Origin: Anaerotignum sp.
Lineage (GTDB): Bacteria; Bacillota; Clostridia; Lachnospirales; Anaerotignaceae
DNA length: 60,619 nt
Direction: 5' to 3'
NCBI GenBank assembly: GCA_020024455.1
Contig: JAHHTU010000011.1
Location: 1-60,619 of the forward strand
Shown here: piece by piece, positions 1 through 10,300 of the stretch
How the letters are laid out: the number at the start of each line of letters is the position of its first letter
Numbering within the stretch: the first letter of the stretch is position 1
Position numbers and translations under genes: made by a program
The notes under the pieces: model-generated
What the model saw: only the letters and a program-made list of their open reading frames with translations
Told to the model about the DNA's origin: nothing
Databases searched by the model: none

Positions 1-100
1 CTGCAATGGCAAATGCTGTTGCAGTGTCCGGCAGGCTCCCGCAGGAGCCGCATCCTCCCGTTCTCCCTCGGAGAGCCCATGACATCTTTGCAGCCGTAAG

Positions 101-136
101 GATGAAAGTGTCATAGTGGGTTATTACACTTTCAAA
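101..136 (+). other. oriT-like site (MobV/pMV158-type nick motif)
   Basis: An inverted repeat GAAAGTGT (104-111) / ACACTTTC (126-133) encloses TAGTGGG|TTA (114-123). pMV158-family relaxases nick TAGTGTG|TTA, so this differs at one position; the predicted nick lies between 120 and 121. It sits about 60 bases before the start of a MobV-type relaxase, the usual place for oriT in this family. The sequence and spacing are seen directly; the function is inferred. Bases 1-100 show no convincing gene. Confidence 0.65.
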
Positions 137-191
137 AAGTGCTTTCCCCGGCCCGCAAGCCACAAAAAACATCTGAAAAGGAGGAGCGACG

Positions 192-1457
192 ATGGCAAGA
201 AATGACGGTGTTGACCGCACCAGCGCCCGCAACCGGGCGATCAAGGGTAAGGACGTCAAGGAGGCTCAGGAGCACAACGAGCGTGAAAAAGAGGCGTACA
301 GCAACGCCGATATTGTCCCGGAGCGATCTGCCCTCAATGTCCACTTCAAAACGCCCGCCGGCTCCTATGAGCAGATCTTCGATGAGCTGCTGAAGAATAA
401 GGTCATCTCCACCCGTGGCCAGAGAGCGGATGGCGTCCACTTTGACGAACTGGTCTTTGATGTCAATTCAGCCTACTTCCACAATCACGGCGGCTATGCG
501 TATGCCAAGCAATTTTACGCCGATGCCTACAAAGCCGCCGTGGATATTGTGGGCGGTGAGGAATTTATTGTGTCCGCTGTCATGCACGCCGACGAGCGAA
601 ACAGTGCCATGTTAGAGGCTCTGGGAGAGGATGTGTACCACTATCACCTTCATGTGGTTTATATCCCAGTGGTAGAGAAACAGATCCTTTGGAGCAAGCG
701 CTACAAGGATAAATCACTGGTCGGAACCGTGAAGGAGACGATCATGCAGGTCAGCAACAGCAAGAAGTGGGAATCCAAGCCTGCCCTGAATGAGCAGGGA
801 CAGCCCCTGCGAGGGAAAGGAAATAAGGCTGTCCTGACCCCATCGTACAGCATTTTGCAGGACGATTTCTTCCAGGCCATCCGGGCTGCCGGGTACACCG
901 ATGTGCAGCGAGGCGAGCGTGGCAGCTCTGAGGAGCATCTGACCGTGACCCAGTTCAAGGTGATGAAGGAAAAAGAGCGTCTGGAAGCTGTTACAGAGCA
1001 GTTGGCCCAGACGGAACAGGCCCTGCTGGATACGACGGCTGCTGCCGAAAAGCAGGAGCAGAAACTGGAGGCGCTCCAGAAGGAAACCAAAACAGCCAAA
1101 ACGATTGCCCTGTCCGTGCAGGATATTGAAGCCATGGGCAAGCCCCAGAAGTTCACGGGGAATATGGTTCTCACAGCTTCTGAATGTGTTACCTTGAAAA
1201 ACTATGCGGTGAAGGGAATCATGGCAAGCGCCGAAAACAAAAAACTGAAAACCAAGCTGGCCGACGCCAGCCGAAGCGCTGAGATCTGGAAAAAGCGCTT
1301 TGAGGAACTGCAAAAGAAAGCCCAGCCTTATCTGGATGCACTGGAAATCGCATCCGAAAAGGTTCGGGCTTTTCTTTCTGCCATCCTCGCCAGAGGAAAG
1401 GACGCACCGGAGCATAAGCCGTCCGATCGCAGGCACCAGCGGGATATGGAACTTTGA
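192..1457 (+). CDS. mobV: MobV/Pre-family plasmid recombination protein (relaxase)
   Basis: A 421-residue relaxase of the Pre/Mob family, which nicks oriT and pilots mobilizable plasmids or transposons. The metal-binding motif is stretched: HADE at residues 132-135 is followed by the HxHxH cluster H150, H152 and H154, an arrangement I associate with Firmicute mobile elements rather than the compact HxDE..PHxH of pMV158. Residues of about 255-300 and 340-390 are Lys/Glu/Gln-rich and should be coiled coil. The start is set by a strong GGAGG six to ten bases upstream. The oriT-like repeat lies just before it, and a small ORF and a broken recombinase follow. The reading frame is intact. Family assignment is firm; present-day activity is unknown. 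Confidence 0.88.
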   Translation: MARNDGVDRTSARNRAIKGKDVKEAQEHNEREKEAYSNADIVPERSALNVHFKTPAGSYEQIFDELLKNKVISTRGQRADGVHFDELVFDVNSAYFHNHGGYAYAKQFYADAYKAAVDIVGGEEFIVSAVMHADERNSAMLEALGEDVYHYHLHVVYIPVVEKQILWSKRYKDKSLVGTVKETIMQVSNSKKWESKPALNEQGQPLRGKGNKAVLTPSYSILQDDFFQAIRAAGYTDVQRGERGSSEEHLTVTQFKVMKEKERLEAVTEQLAQTEQALLDTTAAAEKQEQKLEALQKETKTAKTIALSVQDIEAMGKPQKFTGNMVLTASECVTLKNYAVKGIMASAENKKLKTKLADASRSAEIWKKRFEELQKKAQPYLDALEIASEKVRAFLSAILARGKDAPEHKPSDRRHQRDMEL

Positions 1458-1476
1458 GATATGGAGGTAAATGCCG

Positions 1477-1632
1477 ATGATGGATGAGTGGAATGGATTG
1501 GCTGATTTGCTGGCAAATTTGATTACCAAATATGCTTCTGAGCTCAACATCGACCAGCTGCCAGACCCTGAGGTCAGCTACGAGGAAGCGAAAGCAGCAA
1601 TTTCAGATATTGATAATTCAATTATTGCATGA
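1477..1632 (+). CDS. small acidic hypothetical protein of the mobile element
   Basis: A 51-residue acidic ORF beginning MMDEWNGL, with GGAGG at 1463-1467 giving a good nine-base spacing to this ATG (an in-frame ATG at 1471 is too close to it). It lies 20 bases after the relaxase stop and before the recombinase, so it is probably cotranscribed with the relaxase. I recognise no domain. It could be a small element-specific accessory protein; the ribosome binding site and position are the only support. Confidence 0.45.
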   Translation: MMDEWNGLADLLANLITKYASELNIDQLPDPEVSYEEAKAAISDIDNSIIA

Positions 1633-1749
1633 TATACTTATCGTGATAACAGTGTCCAAACTTTTCAAAGTGATATATTCACTTTGGGGGGGGCGGACAG
1701 TACATATTATTATGAATAATCCTTCCACAAAAATATGAAAGGAGCACAT

Positions 1750-3398
1750 ATGACAAAAGTATATATTTATACCAGAGTGTCTACGGCAATGCAAATTGAC
1801 GGATACTCTCTGGAAGCACAAAAGTCCCGCATGAAGGCGTTTGCCGATTATAATGGATATGAAATTGCGGAGGAATATGAAGATGCCGGTAAATCGGGAA
1901 AATCCATCGAGGGACGAGCAGCGTTCAACCAGATGATGGACGACATCAAAACCGGAAAAGACGATGTATCTTCAAGCTGTCCCGGTTTGGACGCAATGCG
2001 GCAGATGTGCTCTCTACCCTCCAAGTTATGCAGGACTTTGGCGTCAATCTGATCTGTGTAGAGGACGGCATTGATTCTTCTAAGGATGCCGGCAAGCTGA
2101 TGATCTCCGTGCTCTCTGCCGTGGCAGAAATCGAACGGGAAAACATCCGTGTCCAAACTATGGAAGGCCGTATCCAAAAGGCCAGAGAAGGTAAATGGAA
2201 CGGTGGTTTTGCTCCATATGGCTACAAGCTGGTAAACGGAGAACTGACAATCAATGAAGAAGAAGCTGTGGCTATCCGCACGATCTTCGATCAATATGTG
2301 AATACCGATAAAGGGTCCAATGGTGTGGCCAAATATCTGGAGGATCATGGCATTTACAAAATCATGCGGTAAAACGGAAAGAACCCTGTGTTTTCGGCTT
2401 CCCTTGTTCGTAAAATTCTGAGCAATCCAGTTTATGAGGGAAAAATCGCCTACGGACGCCGCCGTACAGAGAAGGTGCATGGAACCAGAAATGAGTATCA
2501 TCTGGTTGAGCAGGATAATTACCTGCTGGTCGATGGTATCCATGAAGCAATTGTATCGGAAGAACTGTGGCAGGCCGCCCAGGTGAAGCTGCTGGCCCAG
2601 TCAAAAAAGTACGAGCAGGTCAATAAAGGCAAAGGCGAGCGAACCCATCTCCTGTCCGGTATTGTGAAATGTCCGATTTGCGGAGTTGGCATGTACAGCA
2701 ATGTGAGCATCAAGAGAAAAAAAGACGGTACAAGATATAAGGATTTCTTCTACTATGCCTGCAAGCACCGTATGACTGTTGCGGGGCAGAAATGCACCTA
2801 TCGAAAACAGGTGCGGGAAGAGCTACTGAATGAGGCAGTTGCTGAGGTTATTTCCAAAGTGGTCGGCGAACCCAAATTTGCGGCCATGATGCAGGAACGC
2901 ATCAACATGAAGGTTGACACCACTGCAATTGAGCAGGAAATTGAAGCGCAGGAAAAGATTCTCCGTCAGGCGTATTCCACCAAAAAGAAGCTGATGGAAG
3001 AAATCGACTCCCTTGATCCGGATGACCGTCACTATATGCGCAGAAAAACAGATCTTGATGATCGCCTGTATGCGATGTATGATAAAATCGATGAGGCTGA
3101 GGATCTGTTAATTGCCGCAAAAGCAAAAAAGCAGGCAATCGAAGTTGAAAAAATCAGTGGCAACAACATTTATAAGGCGTTGATTTACTTTGACCAGCTC
3201 TATGGCGTGATGAGTGATATTGAGCGCCGTCAGTTGATGGAGTCCCTGATTTCTGAGATCCAGATTTATGAAGACCGTCAGCCTAACGGTCAATGGCTGA
3301 AATCCATCAAATTCCGTCTGCCTGTCATCAAGGAAGATATGAATATTAGTTTGGACAACGATTCACATGATGAGACGGTTGTCTTACTTTCCAAGTGA
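1750..3398 (+). pseudogene. large serine recombinase (resolvase family), disrupted
   Basis: The N-terminal resolvase domain is clear (KVYIYTRVSTAMQIDGYSLE, with the nucleophile Ser after TRV), followed by a Recombinase domain, a zinc-ribbon (CPICGVGMYS...CKH) and a C-terminal coiled coil, as in transposon integrases of about 550 residues. The frame is lost near 1969-1971: the conserved stretch expected before FKLSRFGRN is missing, apparently by a short deletion that shifts frame. The shifted frame then hits TAA at 2370-2372 (KIMR-stop-NGKN), which looks like CAA to TAA; the same frame continues open to 3398. The start follows GGAG at 1740-1743. With two independent lesions the integrase is very probably dead. 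Confidence 0.85.
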
Positions 3399-3504
3399 GA
3401 AATCGACTCCAAGAATGCCCGTCGGAAAAGAAAACGGCGATTACAGAGGCGTTGAAGCATTTTCAGATAATCTGATATAAGGTTCTATTATTTGTAACAC
3501 AAGG

Positions 3505-3535
3505 TGGTCTGAGTCATTTGGCTCAGACCATTTTT
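3505..3535 (+). terminator. Rho-independent terminator after the recombinase
   Basis: Nine-base stem TGGTCTGAG / CTCAGACCA (3505-3513 with 3522-3530) followed by TTTTT. It lies about 100 bases after the recombinase remnant. Confidence 0.75.
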
Positions 3536-3627
3536 GTTGCTTTCAGTTCACTATTTCATGAATTTTGTTTGTCTTTTGAGGCGACATAGATTATACTGGT
3601 AAACAGAAGAATATCAGGAGGTACACA

Positions 3628-3834
3628 ATGGCAATTAGCTACAATCGTCTGTGGAAACAACTCATAGATGATGGGTTGAGTAAAACGGATAGATGTATCG
3701 TGCAAAAATCAGCAGCAATGTTTTAGCACGCTTGAACAAGGAAGAACGAATCTCAATGGACAGCATGGAAAAAATCTGTACTGTGCTGCATTGTAAATAT
3801 TGGTGATGCAACGGAATTCATTCCTGATGATTGA
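3628..3834 (+). pseudogene. Cro/CI-type HTH regulator, frameshifted
   Basis: A good Shine-Dalgarno (AGGAGG) precedes ATG at 3628 and a start MAISYNRLWKQLIDDGLSKTD typical of a 65-70-residue XRE-family regulator. The frame breaks near 3691. The next frame continues AKISSNVLARLNKEERISMDSMEKICTVLH, and a second one-base slip near 3794 would restore a GDATEFIPDD-type tail ending at 3834. In intact relatives these pieces form one HTH domain. It stands directly upstream of hsdM, so it may once have controlled the restriction operon or belonged to the mobile element. It appears inactive. Confidence 0.7.
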
Positions 3835-3851
3835 AATGGAGGAAAAGGCGT

Positions 3852-5384
3852 ATGATTACAGGCACAATCAAGAATAAAGTAGACAAGATATGGACAGATA
3901 TTTGGGCTGGCGGTATTACGAATCCTTTAACCGTAATCGAACAGCTGACATACCTTATGTTTATTCGTTCTTTGGATGAAAAAGAACTGGAAACGGAAGC
4001 GTTTGAAAACATGACCGATGAGAAAATGGATAAAATCTTTCCGCAGTCTGCCGTTGGTCAGTCGATGCGTTGGAGCAGGTTCAAAAACAATGATCCCCGT
4101 GATATTTATGATATTATTTCACAGCGGGTATTTCCAGCCATCAAAAACATGAAGCATGGCTGTCTGCCGGACTTCAATGAGCGAGGGGAATTGCTTGAGA
4201 TTTCGGACGAGAGCAACGGTGGTACAGAAAATGAAACTGCTTTTGCACGATACATGAATGATGCAATGTTTCTAATCCCAACGCCACAGGTACTGCAAAA
4301 AATTATCACCGGACTGGATGATTTGTATGAGCATGATATTGCAGATTTGGATATGCAGGGGGATCTCTATGAGTATATGCTGGGCAAGCTGGCAACTGCC
4401 GGTCAAAACGGACAGTTCCGCACCCCGAAGCATATCCGTGAAATGATGGTGGAGCTGTTACAGCCCACCCCTGACGACACCATTTGTGACCCAGCCTGTG
4501 GTACAGCCGGTTTTTTGGTGTCTGCGGCAGAATATATTCGAGCAAATTATGAAAATACCATGACAGCAGAGCAATGGGAACATTTTGCAGGAGAAGCGTT
4601 CACAGGTTTTGATACAGACAGAACGATGCTGCGTATTTCTGCGATGAACCTGATGCTCCATTCTATCAGTCACCCGGAAATTGACTACCAAGACAGTGTT
4701 TCCAAGCAGAACCATATTAGCGACAGATTTACGATGTGTCTTGCCAATCCTCCCTTTAAGGGGACGGTGGACGCAGAAAGCATTGCCGACAATCTGAAAG
4801 CCGTGACCAACACAAAAAAGACAGAGCTGCTGTTTCTGGTGCTGTTGCTGCGAATGCTCAAAAAGGGCGGGCGGTGTGCCTGCATCGTGCCGGACGGTGT
4901 GCTGTTCGGTTCTTCTAAGGCACATAAAGCCATTCGTAAGGAATTGGTGGAAAACCACCAGATGCGGGCAGTCATTTCCATGCCTTCCGGTGTGTTCAAG
5001 CCATACGCAGGAGTATCTACTGCTGTGCTGGTATTCACCAAAACAGGGGCAGGCGGCACAGAAAATGTGTGGTTTTATGATATGAAGGCAGATGGATTCA
5101 GTCTGGACGATAAACGCAATGAAATCAGCGAAAACGACATATCGGATATTATTAGCCGTTTCCACAATTTAGAGCAAGAAGCAGAGCGAGCACGTACCGA
5201 ACAGAGTTTCTTTGTGCCAAAGCAGGAAATTGCCGACAACGACTATGACCTCTCCATCAACAAGTATAAAAAGGTGGAGTATGTGCCGATAGAATATCCT
5301 TCCACGATGGAATTGATGACAGACCTGCATGAGCTGGAAATGGAGATTACAGCAGGGCTTGCGGAATTGGAGGAGATGTTGTGA
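3852..5384 (+). CDS. hsdM: type I restriction-modification DNA methyltransferase subunit M
   Basis: HsdM (510 residues) transfers methyl groups from S-adenosylmethionine to adenine N6 within the bipartite target chosen by HsdS. It has the helical HsdM N-terminal domain, the SAM-binding motif I DPACGTAGF from residue 213, and the catalytic NPPF at 299-302. The start at 3852 follows GGAGG at 3838-3842; the upstream in-frame codons overlap the broken regulator. Its TGA overlaps the hsdS start (TGATG), so the two are translationally coupled. Length and motifs are complete, so the subunit looks functional. It is the first gene of hsdM-hsdS-TIR-hsdR. Confidence 0.95.
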   Translation: MITGTIKNKVDKIWTDIWAGGITNPLTVIEQLTYLMFIRSLDEKELETEAFENMTDEKMDKIFPQSAVGQSMRWSRFKNNDPRDIYDIISQRVFPAIKNMKHGCLPDFNERGELLEISDESNGGTENETAFARYMNDAMFLIPTPQVLQKIITGLDDLYEHDIADLDMQGDLYEYMLGKLATAGQNGQFRTPKHIREMMVELLQPTPDDTICDPACGTAGFLVSAAEYIRANYENTMTAEQWEHFAGEAFTGFDTDRTMLRISAMNLMLHSISHPEIDYQDSVSKQNHISDRFTMCLANPPFKGTVDAESIADNLKAVTNTKKTELLFLVLLLRMLKKGGRCACIVPDGVLFGSSKAHKAIRKELVENHQMRAVISMPSGVFKPYAGVSTAVLVFTKTGAGGTENVWFYDMKADGFSLDDKRNEISENDISDIISRFHNLEQEAERARTEQSFFVPKQEIADNDYDLSINKYKKVEYVPIEYPSTMELMTDLHELEMEITAGLAELEEML

Positions 5385-6535
5385 TGAAGGTGATTTTAAC
5401 AGAAATTTGCGATTTTCAAGGTGGCATTCAACCCCCAAAAAACGAATGGATTGACTATGAAGAACAAGGGTATATACGAATGCTACAGATTAGAGATTTT
5501 ACCCAATCCGAAAAGGATAATGTTGAATATGTAAAAGATACAAAAAATTTGAAAAAGTGCAAAGCAGATGATATTTTAATCGGAAGATATGGAGCATCTG
5601 TGGGAAAAGTCCTCACAGGGCTATCAGGTGCATATAATGTTGCCATAATTAAAACAATCCCTGATAATAGTAAAATTCATACTCGTTATTTATTTCATTA
5701 TTTTACTTCTTCGTATTTTCAAAATTTTATTAAGTCAGTTGGTTCTAGAGCAGCACAAGCTGGTTTTAACAAAGATGATTTGAAGAATGCACATATTCCA
5801 CTCTTTTCTCTTGATGAACAACGCAAAATTGCGGCGGTTTTGGACAAGGTCAGCGACCTGATTGCCAAACGCCGCCAGCAACTGGACAAGCTGGATTTGC
5901 TGGTCAAATCCAAGTTTGTGGAGATGTTTGGGGATTGCAGGACTAATTTAAAAGGCTGGAAAACTATCTCTCTCGATAAAATATCTGAGGTCGGTTCAAG
6001 CAAGCGTGTGTTTGTCGGTGAGTTGAAAGAGTCTGGAGTACCATTTTACCGAGGAACTGAAATAGGCACATTAGCTGAAGGACAACCTGTTTTCCCTGAG
6101 TTGTTCATAACAGAAGAGCATTACGAAGAACTATGTAATGCTTCTGGAAAACCGGAAATAGGCGATTTGTTGATGCCATCTATTTGTCCAGACGGAAGAA
6201 TTTGGCTAGTTAATACAGATAATCCATTCTATTTTAAGGATGGCCGAGTGTTGTGGGTTCATCATATTAGCAAAAAATTTAATCCCGTTTTTGTGCTCTA
6301 CAGCTTGAAGGATAGGATTGTGAGTGATTACAGTAGCATAGCTTCGGGAACAACGTTTGCGGAATTGAAAATCTTTGCGTTGAAAAAAAGCCATATTTTT
6401 GATGTTCCTCTTGAACTTCAAAATCAGTATGAAGATTTTGTTAAGCAGACCGATAAATTAAAATTGAACATTCAGCAAAGCCTTGACAAGCTGGAAATAC
6501 TGAAAAAAGCACTCATGCAGGAATATTTTACATAA
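5384..6535 (+). CDS. hsdS: type I restriction-modification specificity subunit S
   Basis: HsdS (383 residues) sets the DNA target of the complex. Two target-recognition domains (about 1-140 and 190-330) are each followed by a conserved helical spacer: LDEQRKIAAVLDKVSDLIAK with KLDLLVKSKFVEMFGD near residue 145-185, and a C-terminal copy ending LEILKKALMQEYFT. The target-recognition parts are visibly more AT-rich than the conserved spacers, as expected for exchangeable modules. It starts on the ATG overlapping the hsdM stop, with GGAGGAG upstream. I saw no second silent hsdS or inverted repeats that would allow phase-variable shuffling. Confidence 0.93.
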   Translation: MKVILTEICDFQGGIQPPKNEWIDYEEQGYIRMLQIRDFTQSEKDNVEYVKDTKNLKKCKADDILIGRYGASVGKVLTGLSGAYNVAIIKTIPDNSKIHTRYLFHYFTSSYFQNFIKSVGSRAAQAGFNKDDLKNAHIPLFSLDEQRKIAAVLDKVSDLIAKRRQQLDKLDLLVKSKFVEMFGDCRTNLKGWKTISLDKISEVGSSKRVFVGELKESGVPFYRGTEIGTLAEGQPVFPELFITEEHYEELCNASGKPEIGDLLMPSICPDGRIWLVNTDNPFYFKDGRVLWVHHISKKFNPVFVLYSLKDRIVSDYSSIASGTTFAELKIFALKKSHIFDVPLELQNQYEDFVKQTDKLKLNIQQSLDKLEILKKALMQEYFT

Positions 6536-6561
6536 CCAGAAAGACCAGAAAGGAAATTACG

Positions 6562-7353
6562 ATGACAGATTATGAAAAATTAGAAAATCTTTATAACGAA
6601 ATTGATGTGTTGATAGCAATGCAAGTTACAACAGACGATGAGGAATTCAAAACATGGGAACTGAAATCTCAAAGGTTTCTTAGTAAAAAATATGGGAAAG
6701 ATAGTTCTGAAGTTGAGAATTTTAATGAAATTTTATTTATTCCACGAATGTATCCTTTTGAGGTAGACCATTTTTATTTTGTTAGTGTATGTAAGGAAGG
6801 GCTCTTAACTGCAAAATCAGCATTTGCCGTTTATCTGGAAGAGATGCAAGAGGAAATACAAGAAAATCTTTCGAAAACCACTTTACCCAAGCAACAAATT
6901 GATGTTAAAACACAAGAGTATTCTAAAGTTTTTATTGTGCATGGTCACGATAGTGGATTAAAACATGAAGTAGCACGTGTAATTGAGAAACAAGGCTTAA
7001 CAGCTATTTTATTAAGTGAACAGGTAAATGGGGGAATGACGGTTATAGAAAAAATTGAAGCAAACAGTGATGTAAGTGCTGCAATTTGTTTATTTACTTC
7101 AGATGATGAAGCAAAAGCAAACAATGATTGTATATATACAAAACGAGCAAGACAAAATGTAGTATTGGAAACAGGATATTTTATGGCGAAATTAGGGCGT
7201 GAAAATATTGTGATTTTAGCGGAAAAAGATTTGGAACTTCCTTCAGATTTGCAAGGAGTTATGTACACTGACACTACAAATTGGCAGTTTAGTATATTAA
7301 AAGAATTAAAGAAAATAGGATATATGATAGATTATAACAAAATAGATGGTTAA
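6562..7353 (+). CDS. TIR-like nucleotide-binding protein inside the RM operon
   Basis: A 263-residue protein. The first 120 residues are helical and unrecognised. Residues from about 122 to 250 match the TIR-like fold of CBASS/Pycsar effectors (Pfam TIR_2, PF10137): KVFIVHGHD (122-130), a central AAICLFTSDD strand and QNVVLETGYFMAKLGR. Glu203 in LETGYF is the candidate catalytic residue for NAD+ cleavage. Members of this family are abortive-infection NADases. It lies between hsdS and hsdR with gaps of only 26 and 21 bases and its own AAAGGA site, so it should be cotranscribed with the restriction genes. Its low GC relative to hsdM and hsdR suggests independent insertion. A link to restriction or phage defence is an inference from position. 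Confidence 0.8.
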   Translation: MTDYEKLENLYNEIDVLIAMQVTTDDEEFKTWELKSQRFLSKKYGKDSSEVENFNEILFIPRMYPFEVDHFYFVSVCKEGLLTAKSAFAVYLEEMQEEIQENLSKTTLPKQQIDVKTQEYSKVFIVHGHDSGLKHEVARVIEKQGLTAILLSEQVNGGMTVIEKIEANSDVSAAICLFTSDDEAKANNDCIYTKRARQNVVLETGYFMAKLGRENIVILAEKDLELPSDLQGVMYTDTTNWQFSILKELKKIGYMIDYNKIDG

Positions 7354-7374
7354 TTTTGATTATGAGGTGATACC

Positions 7375-10300
7375 ATGACAAATTTCTCTTTTCTTCAATC
7401 AAAACAGGAATATACCCTCTTTTCCTCTGCCTGCATTGAGGCAGAAAAGATTTATGTCTCCGCTCCTGCCATGTGTGCCGTGGGCTGTCGCAAGGCGTTG
7501 GAGTTGGCGATAAAGTGGGTATATTCCGCTGACAATACCATGCAGATGCCTTATAAGGACAACCTGCAATCCCTCATTCATGAGCCGACATTTCGCTTTG
7601 CGGTTGACCATAACACATGGGGTAAGCTACCCTTTATCACCAAGCTGGGCAATCTTGCGGTACATACGGAACGCAGTGTACAAAAAAGCGATGCGTTGGC
7701 ATCTCTGCGTGCGTTGTTTGAATTTATCCAGTGGATGGACTACTGCTATGGTTCGGACTATGTGGAACGCACCTTTGATGAATCCCTCATTCCTTCCGAA
7801 AAGGTTTTTGTAGATACCAAAAAAATCAAAGAGCAGGAAAGCCTGCTGAATGAAAAAGAGGCGGAAATCGAGGCACTGCGTAAGCAGATTGCACAGATGT
7901 CTGCCCAATACACCGCAGAAAAAGAACAACACAAACAAAAACGCACATTCCAACCACAAGACCTTTCGGAATTTCAAACCTGCAAAATTTATATTGATGT
8001 GGATATGAAGCAGATGGGCTGGAAATTTGACGGTGTTGATGCGGACGTACAGGAGGAATATCCTGTTGAGGGAATGGCCGGTGTCATCGGGCAGATGGGA
8101 TACTGTGACTATGTTCTGTTCGGCAAAGATGGTCTGCCGTTGGCTGTGGTAGAAGCAAAACGCAGCAGCAAAGACCCTAACATTGGTCGCAAACAGGCTG
8201 TTTTATATGCAGACTGTCTGGAACGTAAATTTGGACGCCGTCCCATGATGTTCACCACAAATGGATTTGAAACTTACTTTTGGGACGACCAGAGCAGCCC
8301 GCAACGGAAGGTCAGCGGCATTTTCAGCAAAGATGATTTGCAGAAGCTGATGCATCGTCGGTCTGAACGGCTGGACTTGCTGAACATTCCCATTGATGAC
8401 AAAATCACTGACCGATACTATCAGAAAGAAGCCATACGGGCGGTTTGTGAACAGGTCAAGCAGGGTTTTCGAAAGCATCTTCTGGTTATGGCGACCGGAA
8501 CCGGAAAAACAAGAACCGCTTCCAGCCTGACTGATGTACTCAGCCGAGGGAAATGGGTGACCAATATCCTGTTTTTAGCAGACCGTACCGCACTGGTCAA
8601 GCAGGCAAAGGATGATTTCAAACATTATCTGCCGGATATGTCCCTATGCAATTTGTGTTCCAACAAAGATGACCGCAATGCCCGCATTGTGTTCTCCACC
8701 TATCCCACAATCCTAAATGCCATTGATGATACCAAATCAAAAGATGGACGGCAGCTGTTTACCCCTGCACACTTTGACCTCATTATCATTGATGAGAGCC
8801 ACCGCAGTATTTTCAAAAAATATCGGGCGATTTTCGAGTATTTCGATGCTATGATGGTGGGTCTTACCGCTACCCCAAAAACAGACGTTGACCGCAATAC
8901 CTATGATTTTTTTGAGATGGAACATGGTGTGCCAACCTATGCCTATGACTACGAAACGGCAGTTTATCAAGATCATGTGTTGGTGCCATACTATAACTAC
9001 GAGGTAAAAACAAAGTTTCTCGAAGAAGGTATCACCTATGATGCTCTGTCTGATGAGGACAAGGAACGCTATGAGGATGATTTTATCGAAGATGGGCTGA
9101 TGCCGGACTTTATCCCCTCCGAAAAGCTGAACAAGTTTGTATTTAATGAAACCACCGTAGACATTGTCTTGCAGGACTTAATGGAGCGTGGAATCAAGGT
9201 TGCAGGTGGTGACCGACTGGGTAAAACCATTATGTTTGCACAGAATAAACGTCATGCAGAGTTTATTCTGGAACGATTTAACAAGCTCTATCCTCAATAC
9301 CACGGCACATTTGCTCAGCGGGTTGTATGTGATGATGCTTATGCTCAGACAATCATTGATGACTTTAAGCAGCCTGAAAAAGAGCCGCATATCGCTGTAT
9401 CGGTAGACATGATGGATACAGGAATTGATGTACCACAGGCAGTCAATCTGGTGTTCTTTAAGAAGGTTCGTTCCAAGGCGAAATTTTGGCAGATGATTGG
9501 TCGAGGCACTCGTACGTGCAAGGAGCTTGCCTGCATTGACCAGATAGACGGTGCATATACGGACAAGCGTAGATTCTTAATTTTTGACTACTGTGGCAAT
9601 TTTGAATATTTTCGGGAGCATAAAGAAGGTTATGAAGCCAGAGAGACAAAAACACTGTCGGAAAATATTTTTGGAAAGCAGATTAAAATTATAGCAGCTT
9701 TGCAGGAAAGCCGCTTTGCAGAAATTGAATATCAAGGCTGGAGAAGTGAGATGATTGATACCTGTCACAAACAGGTTATGGAACTTCAACCTGAACTGAT
9801 TGCTGTAAAGCTAAAAATGCAATATGTGGAGAAATACAAAAAACCGGATGCATTCTGTGCCCTTACCGAAGGCGATAAGGGCGAGCTGTTAACACACATT
9901 GCCCCTATTGTCCATTCTGCTGAACCAGATGAGTTTGCAAAACGGTTTGATAACTTCATGTATGGTCTGATATTAGCTCATATTGAGCAGATGCCTGCTT
10001 TCAAGTATGCAAAAAAACAGCTGTGTGATACTGTATTTTTGCTGGAACGAAAGGCAAGTATTCCGCAAATTAAGGAGAAGCTGCCAGTTTTGCATGAAAT
10101 TCATACAGATGCTTTTTGGGATGCGAATGATATTTTGCTGTTTGAAAAGGTTCGGAAAGAATTGCGGGAACTGATTCGGTTTTTAGATGAGGGTGATGGA
10201 GAACAAAAGCGTATCATCACAAAGCTCACCGATCCAATTATCGACCGGCAGGAAGGTGTTCAGCTAGATGCGGCGTATGATTTTGAGGACTACCGTGCGA

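Noticed and set aside
1..100. Possible 3' end of a gene at the left edge
   Set aside because: No frame shows recognisable protein; the oriT-like repeat starts directly after it, so it is treated as non-coding.
4458..5165. A 235-codon minus-strand ORF inside hsdM
   Set aside because: The hsdM motifs on the plus strand are complete, and the antisense product has no recognisable domain or start signals.
5384..6535. Phase-variable hsdS shuffling
   Set aside because: Only one hsdS is present and no inverted repeats or silent hsdS cassette were noticed around it.
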